DNA of 5,944 nt from NCBI GenBank assembly GCA_030430725.1, contig JAUIKP010000225.1, positions 1-5,944 of the forward strand, written 5' to 3'. Below the pieces are notes generated by a model. It made no database searches, had not been told where the DNA came from, and saw only the letters and a list, made by a program, of their open reading frames with translations. Within the stretch, counting starts at the first letter, position 1; every line of letters begins with the position of its first letter. Positions 5,428 through 5,944 of this stretch are shown here, piece by piece. The position numbers were made by a program, and so were the translations under genes. This DNA comes from Nitrospiria bacterium. Its GTDB lineage: Bacteria > Nitrospirota > Nitrospiria > Nitrospirales > UBA8639.

Positions 5428-5925
5428 ATGATTCACCCCCAACCGGCAACGTGGGAGCCATTGCTGGAAATGTTGGCTGAGGCTCAATCGGTGTTTCAGC
5501 GGTATGGTGTGTTGCTATTTCAAGAAGCCCACAGTCTTCGGATCATGGATCGGCCTAAGTTGGTCGAGGTAAGCAGTCAAAAGGAACAAGTGTTGGAGAT
5601 GATGTGTCAGCTGGAGCAGCAGGTAGAGGGTGAGCTTTACCGGTTGGCCGGATCCACTGCACAAGAATCAATTTGGAATTGGTTGAAAGCCGTTCCGGAC
5701 CCACGGGCACAATTGGCACAAAGGATGTTGACGGACCTTCTTCGGCTGGCACGTCTGATTCAGGAACAAGGCAAAAAGAATGAAGCCCTGATTTTTCCCG
5801 TCTATCATAGGGTTCGTGAGGCAATTCAGGTCATGTATACAGGGTTAGGTACCGGTCCCGTGTATCAGGGATCTGGAACATTACATTTTCCATCGGTTCC
5901 AAGCTCGGTCCATCTCCAGGGATAG
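5428..5925 (+). CDS. flgN: FlgN family export chaperone
   Basis: FlgN is the cytoplasmic chaperone that binds the hook-filament junction proteins FlgK and FlgL and brings them to the type III export gate. The 165-aa protein is predicted to be mostly helical. Residues 8-75 form a long heptad-like helix with the family-type SSQKEQVLEMMCQLEQQVE. Residues about 95-136 form a second helix (AQRMLTDLLRLARLIQEQ, then KKNEALIF with the conserved Asn). The last 25 residues are Gly/Ser/Pro-rich and probably disordered. Sequence conservation in this family is low, so the assignment rests on the helix pattern, length and position between flgM and probable flgK. The ribosome binding site is AAGGAA (5411-5416), 11 nt from the ATG. 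A short open frame MLMKEMAN (5402-5428) ends on TGATG, overlapping this start. The gap to flgM is 33 nt. Confidence 0.82.
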   Translation: MIHPQPATWEPLLEMLAEAQSVFQRYGVLLFQEAHSLRIMDRPKLVEVSSQKEQVLEMMCQLEQQVEGELYRLAGSTAQESIWNWLKAVPDPRAQLAQRMLTDLLRLARLIQEQGKKNEALIFPVYHRVREAIQVMYTGLGTGPVYQGSGTLHFPSVPSSVHLQG

Positions 5926-5932
5926 GAATTTT

Positions 5933-5944
5933 ATGGCGGGCATC
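5933..5944 (+). CDS. flgK: Probable FlgK (hook-associated protein 1), first four codons
   Basis: Only ATG GCG GGC ATC (Met-Ala-Gly-Ile) is inside the window; the gene continues past the edge. A TAGGAA sequence (5923-5928) overlapping the flgN stop serves as the ribosome binding site, 4 nt before the ATG. FlgK proteins often begin with MAGI or a similar sequence, and flgK commonly follows flgN. The identity is therefore inferred from context and four residues only. Confidence 0.6.

Noticed and set aside
5713..5729. Sigma-54-like TTGGCAC-N5-ATGTT inside flgN, before flgK
   Set aside because: The -24 half is perfect but the -12 GC is GT, and the sequence is explained by codons for Leu-Ala-Gln. 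A second TGGCACG at 5747-5753 lacks the -12 element altogether.
1..5944. CRISPR arrays, tRNA/rRNA genes, insertion sequences or defence genes
   Set aside because: I found no direct repeat arrays, RNA gene patterns or transposase-like frames; the window is filled by ordinary flagellar genes.

Overview
The window is an almost wholly coding stretch of a flagellar gene cluster. All genes are on the + strand, in the order flgF-flgG-flgA-flgH-flgI-flgJ-flgM-flgN, followed by the first four codons of a gene that is probably flgK. An L-ring lipoprotein (FlgH), a P-ring protein (FlgI) and a P-ring chaperone (FlgA) mean the host is a diderm (Gram-negative) motile bacterium. The gene order (flgA between flgG and flgH, flgM/flgN between flgJ and flgK) differs from the enteric arrangement. 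It resembles clusters I associate with Nitrospirae and Deltaproteobacteria. Base composition is moderate, roughly half G+C by eye. A Nitrospira-like host is my best guess, but the sequence alone does not prove it.

Layout: positions 1-263 are upstream DNA with no gene I can recognise. It holds inverted repeats and, at 213-229, a textbook sigma-54 promoter (TGGCAC-N5-TTGCA) about 24 nt before the flgF leader ends. Next come the distal rod genes flgF (264-983) and flgG (1079-1870), then flgA (1885-2637), flgH (2634-3335, overlapping flgA by 4 nt), flgI (3385-4599) and a short flgJ (about 4657-5004) that has only the rod-binding domain. The 69-nt gap after flgJ contains a strong sigma-28 (FliA) promoter, TAAAGTTT plus TCCGATAC, at 5022-5049. 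It is followed by flgM (5074-5394, anti-sigma-28), flgN (5428-5925, hook-filament junction chaperone) and the start of probable flgK (5933 to the window end).

How it works together: the sigma-54 promoter would drive the rod and ring genes (middle class). The sigma-28 promoter would drive the late genes flgM, flgN and probably flgK. Because FlgM inhibits sigma-28, its own promoter forms a negative feedback loop that is relieved when the completed hook-basal body exports FlgM. FlgA and FlgH/FlgI build the bushings around the FlgF/FlgG rod, FlgJ helps rod assembly, and FlgN delivers junction proteins such as FlgK.

I see no previously undescribed system here. The points worth attention are the two-sigma-factor promoter architecture, the possible activator site upstream, the muramidase-less FlgJ, a cysteine-free mature FlgI, and small start/stop overlaps before flgM and flgN.
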